Assembly (NCBI GenBank): GCA_003559585.1
Contig: PWKX01000035.1
Coordinates: 1 to 8,411 of the forward strand
Source: Mollicutes bacterium
Lineage (GTDB): Bacteria > Bacillota_I > Bacilli_A > Izemoplasmatales > Izemoplasmataceae
DNA length: 8,411 nucleotides
Direction of reading: 5' to 3'
Position numbers and translations under genes: made by a program. The notes beneath the pieces are model-generated. The model searched no databases. It saw nothing but the letters and a program-made list of their open reading frames with translations, and had not been told where the DNA came from. Positions 1 through 6,023 of the stretch are shown piece by piece; position 1 is the first letter of the stretch; the number at the start of each line of letters is the position of its first letter.

Positions 1-212
1 TGTTGTTTGTCTTCACAAAATTTTAGTTTTAACACCTTAGAAACAACTTGACTCACTTTATCAGCTGGGGTCACTAGGCCCTTTTCAATTCGGTTTAAGT
101 AACTATAAGAAACCTTCGTTTTTTCAGCCAGTTCCCTTAATGATAGCGATTGTTGTTCTCTTGCTAAATACATCCGCATGCCAAATATATATGGTGCGTA
201 ACGATTGTCCAT
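1..212 (-). CDS. XRE-family helix-turn-helix regulator, partial (N-terminus only)
   Basis: The first 70 codons of a minus-strand gene run off the left edge of the window without a stop. The protein starts MDNRYAPYIFGMRMYLAREQ and continues with a Cro/C1-type HTH: LSLRELAEKTKVSYSYLNRI (about residues 22-41), then EKG and a TPADK stretch. This is the usual helix 2-turn-helix 3 pattern followed by the conserved E-x-G of XRE proteins. The start is ATG at 212, with a strong Shine-Dalgarno AAAGGGGG (219-226) at a good distance. It is likely a DNA-binding repressor acting in the cytoplasm. It is divergent from the membrane protein at 324, so control of that shared 111-bp gap is plausible but not shown. 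The C-terminal part is missing, so effector domain and length are unknown. Confidence 0.85.
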   Translation of the reverse strand, partial: MDNRYAPYIFGMRMYLAREQQSLSLRELAEKTKVSYSYLNRIEKGLVTPADKVSQVVSKVLKLKFCEDKQ

Positions 213-323
213 TTTAATCCCCCTTTGATGTTACAATAGCCATTGGTTTTTAACACAAACCTTTTGTAAGCTTATCTGTGAGCATATCTTAGGCTCTATG
301 TTACACTATTACTAGGTGATATA
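213..323. promoter_or_regulatory. Divergent intergenic region with paired TGTTACA motifs
   Basis: This gap separates two divergent genes and must hold both promoters. I could not find a convincing -35/-10 pair in either direction. The best plus-strand guess is TTTGTA (263-268) with TATCTT about 16 bases on, which is weak. Two direct copies of TGTTACA, both followed by a TA two bases on, start at 229 and 299, exactly 70 bp apart. They could be operators for the neighbouring HTH protein (inference). The plus-strand gene has AGGTGAT (314-320) as ribosome binding site. Confidence 0.4.
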
Positions 324-815
324 ATGTTAAAAATTGTCTTAGAAAAACAAAAAGAAACACGCAACATGATTATATTGGTTAGTATATTTTTATTTGTCTA
401 TGGGCTTTACTTATTTTTAGATTGGTTAGCTCACGGATCTTTTGCCGCATTATTTAATGCCATGAGCCCACAATTATTTGCTGTCCATCAAGCATTTAAC
501 GTTGTGTTAGCCTTGTTAGCTGCCCTGATGCTTTCCTTATCCCACATCAAGTTAAGGTTAACCAACAGTGAACCTAAAGGCTCAACCAGCGTTCCATTCT
601 TATCGTTCATCTTTGGTTTGTTAACCTTTGGTTGTGCGCCATGTGTGATTGCCTTTTTTGCCGCATTCGGCATCACATTCACACCGCTCATCTTACCAAT
701 GGAAAACCTACCTTGGAAGATCATTTTATTACTGTTTATGGCGGTTAGTTTCTACTTTATCATGCAAAGCATTGATAAAGGCACATGTAAGCCTAAAAGT
801 TTAAGTAAAACCTAA
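324..815 (+). CDS. Small four-helix membrane protein with a GCxPC motif, function unknown
   Basis: A 163-residue protein, largely hydrophobic, with about four predicted membrane helices: roughly 14-35, 53-73, 90-118 and 130-149. The basic N-terminus (MLKIVLEKQK) suggests it starts inside the cell. Helix 3 carries a C104-A-P-C107 pair in TFGCAPCVIAFFAAFGITF, followed by a proline-rich turn (LILP); a third cysteine, C155, is near the C-terminus. A CxxC buried at a helix start is seen in small thiol-redox, metal or mercury-transport-like membrane proteins, but I cannot place this protein in a named family. The start ATG has AGGTGAT just upstream. It is a single-gene unit, divergent from the HTH gene at 1-212 and ending in its own terminator. 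Confidence 0.8.
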   Translation: MLKIVLEKQKETRNMIILVSIFLFVYGLYLFLDWLAHGSFAALFNAMSPQLFAVHQAFNVVLALLAALMLSLSHIKLRLTNSEPKGSTSVPFLSFIFGLLTFGCAPCVIAFFAAFGITFTPLILPMENLPWKIILLLFMAVSFYFIMQSIDKGTCKPKSLSKT

Positions 816-842
816 AACGTGCTTAATTGAGCACGTTTTTTT
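814..842 (+). terminator. Rho-independent terminator between convergent genes
   Basis: A perfect 10-bp stem (814-823 AAAACGTGCT with 830-839 AGCACGTTTT), a 6-base loop, then a run of T to 842 on the plus strand. It ends the membrane protein gene, whose TAA is at 813-815. Read on minus it lies directly after the HIT gene stop (841-843), so it may act in both directions, though its U-run on that strand is only the four bases inside the stem. Confidence 0.85.
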
Positions 843-1209
843 AATACGCTTGTTTATCAGGAATCACACCACGCACGCCACCTTTAGGCTGTGGTGTGTC
901 TTTTTTATAACGCGGTATCAAATGAACATGCATATGGAAAATGGTCTGTCCGGCATCCTCACCGACATTAACGCCAATGTTATAGCCTGTAGGTTGATAC
1001 GTTGAATCAAGGTGACGCTTACCAAACCTTAGCGCATCATCAATCGCAACTTTTTCTTCGCTTGTCAACTCAAAAAAAGTGGAAACATGGCGTTTAGAAA
1101 TAATCAACATATGCCCTTCATTCACAGGGTATTGATCATAGACGATCCTCATATGTGTATTTTCATAAATAATCTCACCTTTAAGACAACAAAACAAACA
1201 CTCACTCAT
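841..1209 (-). CDS. HIT-family nucleotide hydrolase (Hint-like)
   Basis: A 122-residue cytoplasmic protein of the histidine triad family, which hydrolyses or transfers nucleotides from purine nucleoside phosphoramidates and related substrates. The triad is clear: H92-M-H94-V-H96-LIPR, preceded by the usual NIGVNVGEDAGQTIF segment. C4 and C7 (CLFC) look like half of the zinc site common in bacterial members, and GHMLIISKRHV (32-42) matches the conserved GH-x-L-x-I-x-K-x-H block. The length is normal for the family. The start ATG lies 9 bases after the upstream regulator's TGA. Its ribosome binding site GAGGTG (1215-1220) overlaps that stop codon, so the two genes are almost certainly co-transcribed and perhaps translationally coupled. 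The exact substrate is not readable from sequence. Confidence 0.95.
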   Translation of the reverse strand: MSECLFCCLKGEIIYENTHMRIVYDQYPVNEGHMLIISKRHVSTFFELTSEEKVAIDDALRFGKRHLDSTYQPTGYNIGVNVGEDAGQTIFHMHVHLIPRYKKDTPQPKGGVRGVIPDKQAY

Positions 1210-1218
1210 TACAACACC

Positions 1219-2478
1219 TCAATTGTACGCTTTTTTAGTCATATTAATCATACGTAAAGTTAAACCATACGCTTGTTTATATAACCGTTTATGCATTAAA
1301 TAATCCTTATAAAACATATATGCTATATCAATTTCACTATATGCATTAGAACGCATCGTTTCATTAAAAAATTGCTTTCTTGCTTCTTTAGAGGCATCAC
1401 TATTAGGTTCGTGCAATAGCGAAAAAACCTTAACCCCATAAACAAACATCAACTCAACTGTATTTCTCATCGACAACTTATCTATGTGTTTTTGAGCAAA
1501 ACCAACCGCGGCATCTATTTGATCGGTTAAATAATAAATGTAGGCTCTAAAAAACACATGTCGAGGTTGCTCATAGTTTAAAACCGTTAATAGCTCAACC
1601 GCCGCATCATAACGATGTTCCTTGATATATAAGGTCAATAAATTGTTTTGAATTTGGCGTTTAAACACCGTCAATCCATGCGTGTCACAAAACCCAATCA
1701 CATCGTGAAACGCTTTTTCAATGCCCGTGGTCATCCCCATTTTCATGTTGTTGATGTTTTTATACATATATGTCGTGATAACCCGCATATCGTTGCTTTG
1801 TTCAACAAACATATCTGTGGCTTCTTGTAAAAACTGGTTTGACTTTAACAATTGAAAGGTTTGTGCATAAATTAAGCCGATTAAATATGTGGCTAGTGCC
1901 ACTAACCCTGAGTCAACATGTAACGCTTTAGAAGCCTCAAACGCTTCTAAGGCTGAGGTGTAATCACCCATGTGGTAATGGTAATTACCAGTGTAAATTA
2001 AAAATCTTTGACGGTCACGTGGCTCCATCAGTGACTCTAAACCGCTCAATCCTTGATATAATTCAATGATTTTTCGCTTGTGAACATACACATGAGTCGT
2101 ATGATAGGCAAACAACGCCAGTTGATAATCAATAAACAATAACGATGAATGTAAAAGAGCGTCTTCAACTTGAAGGGCTTTAATCGAAGATTCAATGTGA
2201 TCAACATCAAGGTATAAAATACTTTTATGCACCGTTTCTACCTTCGCTAAAATCTGTGCCTCATCAATCGCTTTATCTGATATGTCAAACCCGACATGTG
2301 AACAAAACAAATCAAAGATTTGTTGGTTATACGAGGTCTCGCCTCTTTCAATCTTGCGTAAATAAGCATGCGAAATATTTAGTATTTTCGCAAAAGATCT
2401 TAGTGTATGTCTTTGGTTTAACCGGTGGTAGCGAACCAATAATCCAAACCGCTTTTTAAACTTAATCGTATCCTCCAT
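1219..2478 (-). CDS. Long XRE-type HTH regulator with TPR-like C-terminal domain (paralogue 1)
   Basis: A 419-residue protein. Residues about 8-65 form an XRE helix-turn-helix (LRSFAKILNISHAYLRKIER followed by GET). The rest is all-helical with TPR-like units, such as YTGNYHYHMGDYTSALEAFE (162-181) and EHRYDAAVELL near 287-297. N-terminal HTH plus C-terminal TPR is the layout of RRNPP peptide-sensing regulators (Rgg, PlcR, AimR), although this protein is longer than Rgg or PlcR; peptide sensing is an inference. It resembles the regulator at 6024-7313. A GTG at 2487 in the same frame is possible, but it lies inside the AAAGGGTGA Shine-Dalgarno; the ATG at 2478 has proper spacing, so I use that. 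It ends in TGA and leads the HIT gene. A consensus TATAAT lies upstream. Confidence 0.88.
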   Translation of the reverse strand: MEDTIKFKKRFGLLVRYHRLNQRHTLRSFAKILNISHAYLRKIERGETSYNQQIFDLFCSHVGFDISDKAIDEAQILAKVETVHKSILYLDVDHIESSIKALQVEDALLHSSLLFIDYQLALFAYHTTHVYVHKRKIIELYQGLSGLESLMEPRDRQRFLIYTGNYHYHMGDYTSALEAFEASKALHVDSGLVALATYLIGLIYAQTFQLLKSNQFLQEATDMFVEQSNDMRVITTYMYKNINNMKMGMTTGIEKAFHDVIGFCDTHGLTVFKRQIQNNLLTLYIKEHRYDAAVELLTVLNYEQPRHVFFRAYIYYLTDQIDAAVGFAQKHIDKLSMRNTVELMFVYGVKVFSLLHEPNSDASKEARKQFFNETMRSNAYSEIDIAYMFYKDYLMHKRLYKQAYGLTLRMINMTKKAYN

Positions 2479-2498
2479 GCCTATCACCCTTTAGCTCT

Positions 2499-2528
2499 AT
2501 TATACCGAAGTTTTAGATAAAAAAACAA
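2499..2528 (-). promoter_or_regulatory. Sigma-A type promoter of the regulator-HIT operon
   Basis: On the minus strand, a consensus -10 TATAAT (2499-2504) with -35 TTGTTT (2523-2528) at 18-base spacing, about 20 bases before the ATG at 2478. The -35 box lies within the right-hand stem of the preceding operon's terminator. Confidence 0.65.
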
Positions 2529-2548
2529 AGTTGAGATCAACTTTGTTT
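2518..2548 (-). terminator. Rho-independent terminator of the tdh-kbl operon
   Basis: Perfect 11-bp arms 2523-2533 (AAACAAAGTTG) and 2538-2548 (CAACTTTGTTT) with a 4-base loop. Read on minus, the stem runs into a stretch of seven T (2519-2525). It begins inside the last codons of the membrane protein gene, whose TGA (2537-2539) is at the loop. Confidence 0.85.
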
Positions 2549-3487
2549 AAAAATGTGTTGTGAGATAAATAAATGAAGCCCCGATACACTAAGCACTGAG
2601 ACAAACGCAATCGTCCCCAGTTTGCCTCCAGCCCCGCCAAAATAAGGCGCACTGTAAATATATATTAACCCAAAAAACAAACCAGCCAATAAAACCAAGG
2701 ATTCCTCTTTTAACCGGTTTAAGCCACTCATACCAACAAAAGAAGCGCCAAAGGTTACAATCGCTAGTGTTGGCCCAATCGCATCAAAGGCTTGTGGTAA
2801 AATCACACCCGCTAAGACACCAACCACAGCGCTAGCCATCACTGGACCTTGTTTGAAGCGGATATTTAAAATAAAAGTTAGTACCGCGCCAATCATGCTA
2901 AACACCATGATTAAAACCATATCCAAATCATCGAATACCGGTCCATCTAAAAACGGTTGTTGCACAAACACCACAGTCACCAACGCACTAGACAGCGCAA
3001 TCGTCCCCAACTTACCACCAAAACCATTAAAGACATCTTTAGCAAGAACAAAAAGGCTGCTTGCGACCAAAGATGCAAACACAAATAAGACAGGATCAAT
3101 CAACTCAGCAGAACTCATGCCTAGAAACGATCCACAAAACACTGGTACAGCGTACGGTTTTACAACCAAAACCGCCAAAATACCAATCATGCCCGATGCC
3201 AATACCCCGCCTAATCCTAGTTGAACACTTAAGAGATAGGTTAAATAAGCACCGGCAAACGTATAGATAAAATCGAAAAACGCCTGCTTACTTTTGATGG
3301 TATAAGACGCTTTTATCTTGTTTTTAACTTCATTTCCATGCATGAAAATACGGTATAAAGCAAACGCGATGATTGGCCAAAACAGTAAAAATAAAACCAA
3401 ATGAATGCGCCATAAATTAATCAATGTCGACACAAATAACACAAGCGCAAAAAACATTAAAACACTAAATCCGATGTATTTTCGCAT
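2537..3487 (-). CDS. Polytopic membrane protein with internally duplicated domain, function unknown
   Basis: A 316-residue, very hydrophobic protein with about 10 predicted membrane helices. An N-terminal two-helix part (5-48) and a basic, probably cytoplasmic stretch (GNEVKNKIKASYTIKSK, 51-67) are followed by two tandem copies of one domain. Copy A (about 93-169) has SFLGMSS at 120-126 and GGKLGTIA at 157-164. Copy B (about 214-299) has SFVGMSG at 249-255 and GGAGGKLGTIA at 284-294. The distances between the two motifs are almost equal (37 and 38 residues). Duplicated halves are typical of transporters and channels, but I do not recognise the family. It is the last gene of the tdh-kbl operon, 12 bases after kbl, so a role in threonine or glycine movement is possible, though only by context. 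There is no clear Shine-Dalgarno before its ATG, so it may depend on translation of kbl. Confidence 0.85.
   Translation of the reverse strand: MRKYIGFSVLMFFALVLFVSTLINLWRIHLVLFLLFWPIIAFALYRIFMHGNEVKNKIKASYTIKSKQAFFDFIYTFAGAYLTYLLSVQLGLGGVLASGMIGILAVLVVKPYAVPVFCGSFLGMSSAELIDPVLFVFASLVASSLFVLAKDVFNGFGGKLGTIALSSALVTVVFVQQPFLDGPVFDDLDMVLIMVFSMIGAVLTFILNIRFKQGPVMASAVVGVLAGVILPQAFDAIGPTLAIVTFGASFVGMSGLNRLKEESLVLLAGLFFGLIYIYSAPYFGGAGGKLGTIAFVSVLSVSGLHLFISQHIFKQS
2606..3009. repeat. Intragenic repeat marking the duplicated domain
   Basis: The 14-mer CGCAATCGTCCCCA occurs at 2606-2619 and again at 2996-3009. Both copies encode the GKLGTIA motif of the two protein halves. The sequence between them is the unit that separates the copies. 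This is DNA-level support for an ancient tandem duplication or strong conservation. Confidence 0.8.
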
Positions 3488-3499
3488 AAAATGACTGGA

Positions 3500-4687
3500 T
3501 TAAATCACACCCAGTGATTCACCAACCTCTTTAAACGCTTGGATTGCTTGATCTAAGTCTTCTTTTGTATGCGCCGCACTGATCATCACACGACAACGGC
3601 CTGTGTTTTTTGGCACGGTTGGAAACACAATCCCTGACACAAAAACACCTTTATCAAGTAACGCTTTAGAAAAACGCATCGTTTTTGCTTCCTCACCAAT
3701 CATCACCGGGGTAATCGGAGTTTCACTTTTACCGATGTCAAACCCTAATTCACGCATCGCGGATTTAAAGTATGCTGCATTTTCCCATAACTGTTTTGTA
3801 TACGCTTCACTTTCCATCAACATTTTCACAGATTCTATCGTTGCCGCGGTAGCTGCTGGTGGTAAGGCGGTTGAAAACAGTAAAGGTCTAGCTCTATGTA
3901 GCAACCAATCTTTTACATTTTGTTTGGTAGCAACATACCCACCAATCACACCAATCGCTTTAGATAAAGTCCCAATGATAAAATCAATTTTGCCATGTAG
4001 GTTAAAATGATCAACTGTCCCACGACCACTACGGCCAAGGACACCACTACCATGCGCATCATCAACATAAGTCAAACAGTTAAACTTTTCAGCAAGTTCA
4101 ACAATCTTAGGCAACGGCGCAAGATTCCCATCCATTGAAAAAACACCATCGGTGATAATCAACACTTGATTATAATCGTCGCGTCTTTCGGTTAAAATGC
4201 GTTCTAAATCCGCCATATCACAATGTTTATATACCGCTTTATCAGCTTTAGCTAACCGCACACCATCAATGATAGAAGCATGATTAAGTGCGTCTGATAC
4301 AATCAAATCACCTTTTTCAACAATCGCTTGAATCGTCCCAATATTACAGTTTAACCCAGATTGAAAGGCCATCACAGCTTCTTCTTCTTTAAACTCGGCC
4401 AACAAGGTTTCAAGGTCTTCTAGCAAATCTTGATTCCCGACGATCGTTCTCACCGACCCAGCGCCAACCCCATATTTTTCTATGGCAGCTTGTGAAGCTT
4501 TCATCACACGAGGGTGATTGGCAAAACCTAAATAATTATTGGATGATAGATTTACCGTCCGCTTCCCGTTTAAATCAATCACATGATCACAAGGACCATA
4601 ATTAACAGGTAAGGTTCTGTAGACACCATCATCTTTTAATTGTTGTAGCCGTTCATCTATAAATTTTAACTTATCATCATGCTTCAT
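3500..4687 (-). CDS. kbl: Glycine C-acetyltransferase (2-amino-3-ketobutyrate CoA ligase)
   Basis: A PLP enzyme of the alpha-oxoamine synthase family that converts 2-amino-3-oxobutyrate plus CoA to glycine and acetyl-CoA, the second step of threonine breakdown. It is 395 residues, the usual length. Visible motifs: LSSNNYLGFANHPRVMKA (substrate and PLP fold start), LNHASIIDG with the ring-stacking His136, TDGVFSMDG, VDDAHGSGVLG with Asp209 and His212, and GTLSKAIGVIGGY with the PLP lysine Lys243. The sequence is close to Bacillus Kbl. An ATG nine bases further upstream (4696) directly abuts the GGAGG and would have no spacer; ATG 4687 has nine bases, so I use it. The gene overlaps the end of tdh by 11 bases, which points to coupled translation. 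Its TAA is in frame with the next gene. Confidence 0.96.
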   Translation of the reverse strand: MKHDDKLKFIDERLQQLKDDGVYRTLPVNYGPCDHVIDLNGKRTVNLSSNNYLGFANHPRVMKASQAAIEKYGVGAGSVRTIVGNQDLLEDLETLLAEFKEEEAVMAFQSGLNCNIGTIQAIVEKGDLIVSDALNHASIIDGVRLAKADKAVYKHCDMADLERILTERRDDYNQVLIITDGVFSMDGNLAPLPKIVELAEKFNCLTYVDDAHGSGVLGRSGRGTVDHFNLHGKIDFIIGTLSKAIGVIGGYVATKQNVKDWLLHRARPLLFSTALPPAATAATIESVKMLMESEAYTKQLWENAAYFKSAMRELGFDIGKSETPITPVMIGEEAKTMRFSKALLDKGVFVSGIVFPTVPKNTGRCRVMISAAHTKEDLDQAIQAFKEVGESLGVI

Positions 4688-5750
4688 AGTCGTCATCCTC
4701 CGGTATTAATACAATTTTGCCACTATTGCCACTTTTCATAATTTTAGCGGCTTCATCAATATCTTTTAATTTCAATTGATGGGTAATAATTTTATCTAAA
4801 TTTAATTGGTTGTTATCGATTAATGTTTTGACTTCATACCAAGTATCATAAATCTTACGGCCGACCACACCATAAATCTCTATGCCTTTAAAAACAATAT
4901 CATTGGCCAAATCAAGGGTAATGTCTTCAGCTGGAATACCAAGCAAACTCATACCCCCACCTGGTTTTATGTATTTAAACGATTGTTCAATCGCGGTTTT
5001 GTTCCCACTAAATTCACCAACCACATCAACACCGCGTTGATCGGTTTCTTCAAGCACACGCTTAATCACATCTTCTTCTAAAGGATTAATGATCACATGC
5101 GCGCCTAACTCCTTTGCTAATTCACGACGGTATCCGTTGATTTCAATGGCAATGATTTTTTTAGCACCATATGCCCTAGCCACATCAACCCCCATTAATC
5201 CTAAAGGGCCACACCCAACCACAGCCACTGTCTTTTGTTTAATATCAAAATGTGTCATGGTATGCACCGCGTTGCCTAATGGTTCTTGAACCGATAAATG
5301 TAGTGGGTTTGCGTCTTTACTATTCACAAAACAATTGGCGGCTGGTATTTTAACATAACCGGCAAAACAGCCGTCGGTATCAACACCGATGATTTCAGTG
5401 TTTTCACAAATATGTCCCTCGCCACGTAAACAAAACTCACAAGTCCCACAAATAATATGTGTTTCAGCACTAACCACATCACCAACAGATACACGGTTCA
5501 CATCACGGCCAACTTTAATGATTTCACCGCTAAACTCATGACCCACCGTTAATGGCAAACTTAATCGTTTTTTAGCCCAAGCATCGTAATCATAAATATG
5601 AACATCTGTGCCACAAAAAGAGGCAGTTTTAATCTTAATTAAATCCTCTTGTGGTTCTAAAGTCGTTGAGATGGTTTTCTTTTTAATCGTAAAACCTGAT
5701 TGAGGCTGATCTTTAACAATTGCCGTCATTGACAAGGTATCTTTCGTCAT
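4677..5750 (-). CDS. tdh: L-threonine 3-dehydrogenase
   Basis: A zinc-dependent medium-chain dehydrogenase, 357 residues, oxidising L-threonine to 2-amino-3-oxobutyrate with NAD+. The catalytic zinc ligands are Cys46 (in CGTDVHIYDYDAW, the Tdh-type signature), His71 and Glu72 (VGHEFSGEI). The structural zinc site is Cys101, 104, 107 and 115. The dinucleotide fold shows VGCGPLGLMG (178-187) with Glu203 at the end of the second strand, as expected for NAD+ rather than NADP+. The start ATG has AAAGGAG (5758-5764) at good spacing. The C-terminal tail EDDDYEA goes a few residues beyond the usual family end, and its DNA holds the kbl ribosome binding site. It is first gene of the tdh-kbl-membrane protein operon. 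Related polyol dehydrogenases share the fold, but the signature and the kbl partner favour Tdh. Confidence 0.95.
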   Translation of the reverse strand: MTKDTLSMTAIVKDQPQSGFTIKKKTISTTLEPQEDLIKIKTASFCGTDVHIYDYDAWAKKRLSLPLTVGHEFSGEIIKVGRDVNRVSVGDVVSAETHIICGTCEFCLRGEGHICENTEIIGVDTDGCFAGYVKIPAANCFVNSKDANPLHLSVQEPLGNAVHTMTHFDIKQKTVAVVGCGPLGLMGVDVARAYGAKKIIAIEINGYRRELAKELGAHVIINPLEEDVIKRVLEETDQRGVDVVGEFSGNKTAIEQSFKYIKPGGGMSLLGIPAEDITLDLANDIVFKGIEIYGVVGRKIYDTWYEVKTLIDNNQLNLDKIITHQLKLKDIDEAAKIMKSGNSGKIVLIPEDDDYEA

Positions 5751-5776
5751 AAAAAAACTCCTTTAAATTGAAAAAT

Positions 5777-5790
5777 TAAGAACGCTTACA
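5777..5790 (-). promoter_or_regulatory. cre-like site (CcpA) at the tdh transcription start
   Basis: On the minus strand the site reads TGTAAGCGTTCTTA, which fits the catabolite responsive element consensus TGWNANCGNTNWCA at all fixed positions but one (T instead of C at position 13). It lies just downstream of the -10 box, around +4 to +17, where CcpA usually represses. Catabolite repression of threonine breakdown makes sense, but no ccpA gene is visible here. Confidence 0.5.
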
Positions 5791-5799
5791 TCAATTTGT

Positions 5800-5808
5800 A
5801 TTATAACA
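5800..5808 (-). promoter_or_regulatory. Extended -10 promoter of the tdh operon
   Basis: On the minus strand TGT-TATAAT: a consensus -10 (5800-5805) with the TG of an extended -10 box (5807-5808). No good -35 lies 16-18 bases upstream, which is typical of extended -10 promoters. The leader to the ATG at 5750 is about 43 bases. Confidence 0.65.
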
Positions 5809-5840
5809 TATCATCGGTTTTCAAACAGTAAAAAAATCCA

Positions 5841-5872
5841 AAAAAAAGTCGCCAAGGCCCCACCCTTGGCGA
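5841..5872 (-). terminator. Rho-independent terminator of the hydrolase-regulator operon
   Basis: A GC-rich 9-bp stem (5849-5857 TCGCCAAGG with 5864-5872 CCTTGGCGA) and a 6-base loop. Read on minus it is followed by C and seven T (5841-5847). It lies about 150 bases after the regulator's stop codon, so the mRNA has a long 3' UTR. Confidence 0.88.
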
Positions 5873-5940
5873 TAAAAAAATAATAAGGAGTTTTTTTAGA
5901 TAGCATTTAAGTCCCAATTTCCTTAATCCACCGTGTTACA
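5841..5940 (-). ncRNA. Candidate small RNA or 3' UTR-derived RNA with anti-tdh sequence
   Basis: About 100 nt of possible RNA ends at the terminator. A weak minus-strand promoter could start it: CATAAT (5947-5952) with TTGTAT (5970-5975) at 17-base spacing; the -35 is poor (3 of 6). It contains TAAAAAAACTCCTT (rc of 5885-5898), perfectly complementary to the tdh ribosome binding site and spacer (5750-5763). It could also be simply the tail of the regulator mRNA. No known RNA family was recognised. Confidence 0.25.
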
Positions 5941-6023
5941 GTCTATATTATGCAACAAAAGCTAGGGGAATACAAGTCACTACTGTCAGTTTACAAATAT
6001 GTGTGATTGGGTCTTAAAGACAT
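5873..6023 (-). other. Long 3' UTR / gap without a recognisable gene
   Basis: No convincing protein-coding gene is seen on either strand; the short frames lack ribosome binding sites or run through the terminator. The stretch holds one full imperfect inverted repeat (5907-5918 with 6006-6017, 11 of 12 pairs). It also holds one arm of a second, perfect one (5948-5959 with 6034-6045, the latter in the end of the regulator gene). The arms are interleaved, so an RNA pseudoknot is possible. One TGTTACA motif lies at 5934-5940. Confidence 0.5.

Noticed and set aside
440..670. Repeat TTTTGCCGCATT inside the small membrane protein gene (near 440 and 656)
   Set aside because: It encodes unrelated contexts and the surrounding residues do not align, so it is probably chance codon similarity.
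2853..3270. Plus-strand frames over 60 codons opposite the membrane protein gene
   Set aside because: They are antisense shadows of a clear membrane protein, without ribosome binding sites and with biased composition.
5841..5921. Short minus-strand frame starting TTG near 5921 (MGLKCYLKKLLIIFL...), like a secreted signalling peptide for the upstream RRNPP-like regulator
   Set aside because: It has poor ribosome binding site spacing and reads straight through the terminator hairpin and its T-run, whose phenylalanine and leucine codons create the hydrophobic look.
5884..5960. Possible known riboswitch (TPP-like CTAGGGGA or a glycine riboswitch) near the threonine operon
   Set aside because: The conserved cores of those families are absent, and the tdh leader itself is only about 43 bases.
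5950..6006. Plus-strand 18-codon frame MQQKLGEYKSLLSVYKYV
   Set aside because: There is no Shine-Dalgarno and no clear plus-strand promoter, and it lies across an arm of the inverted repeat.
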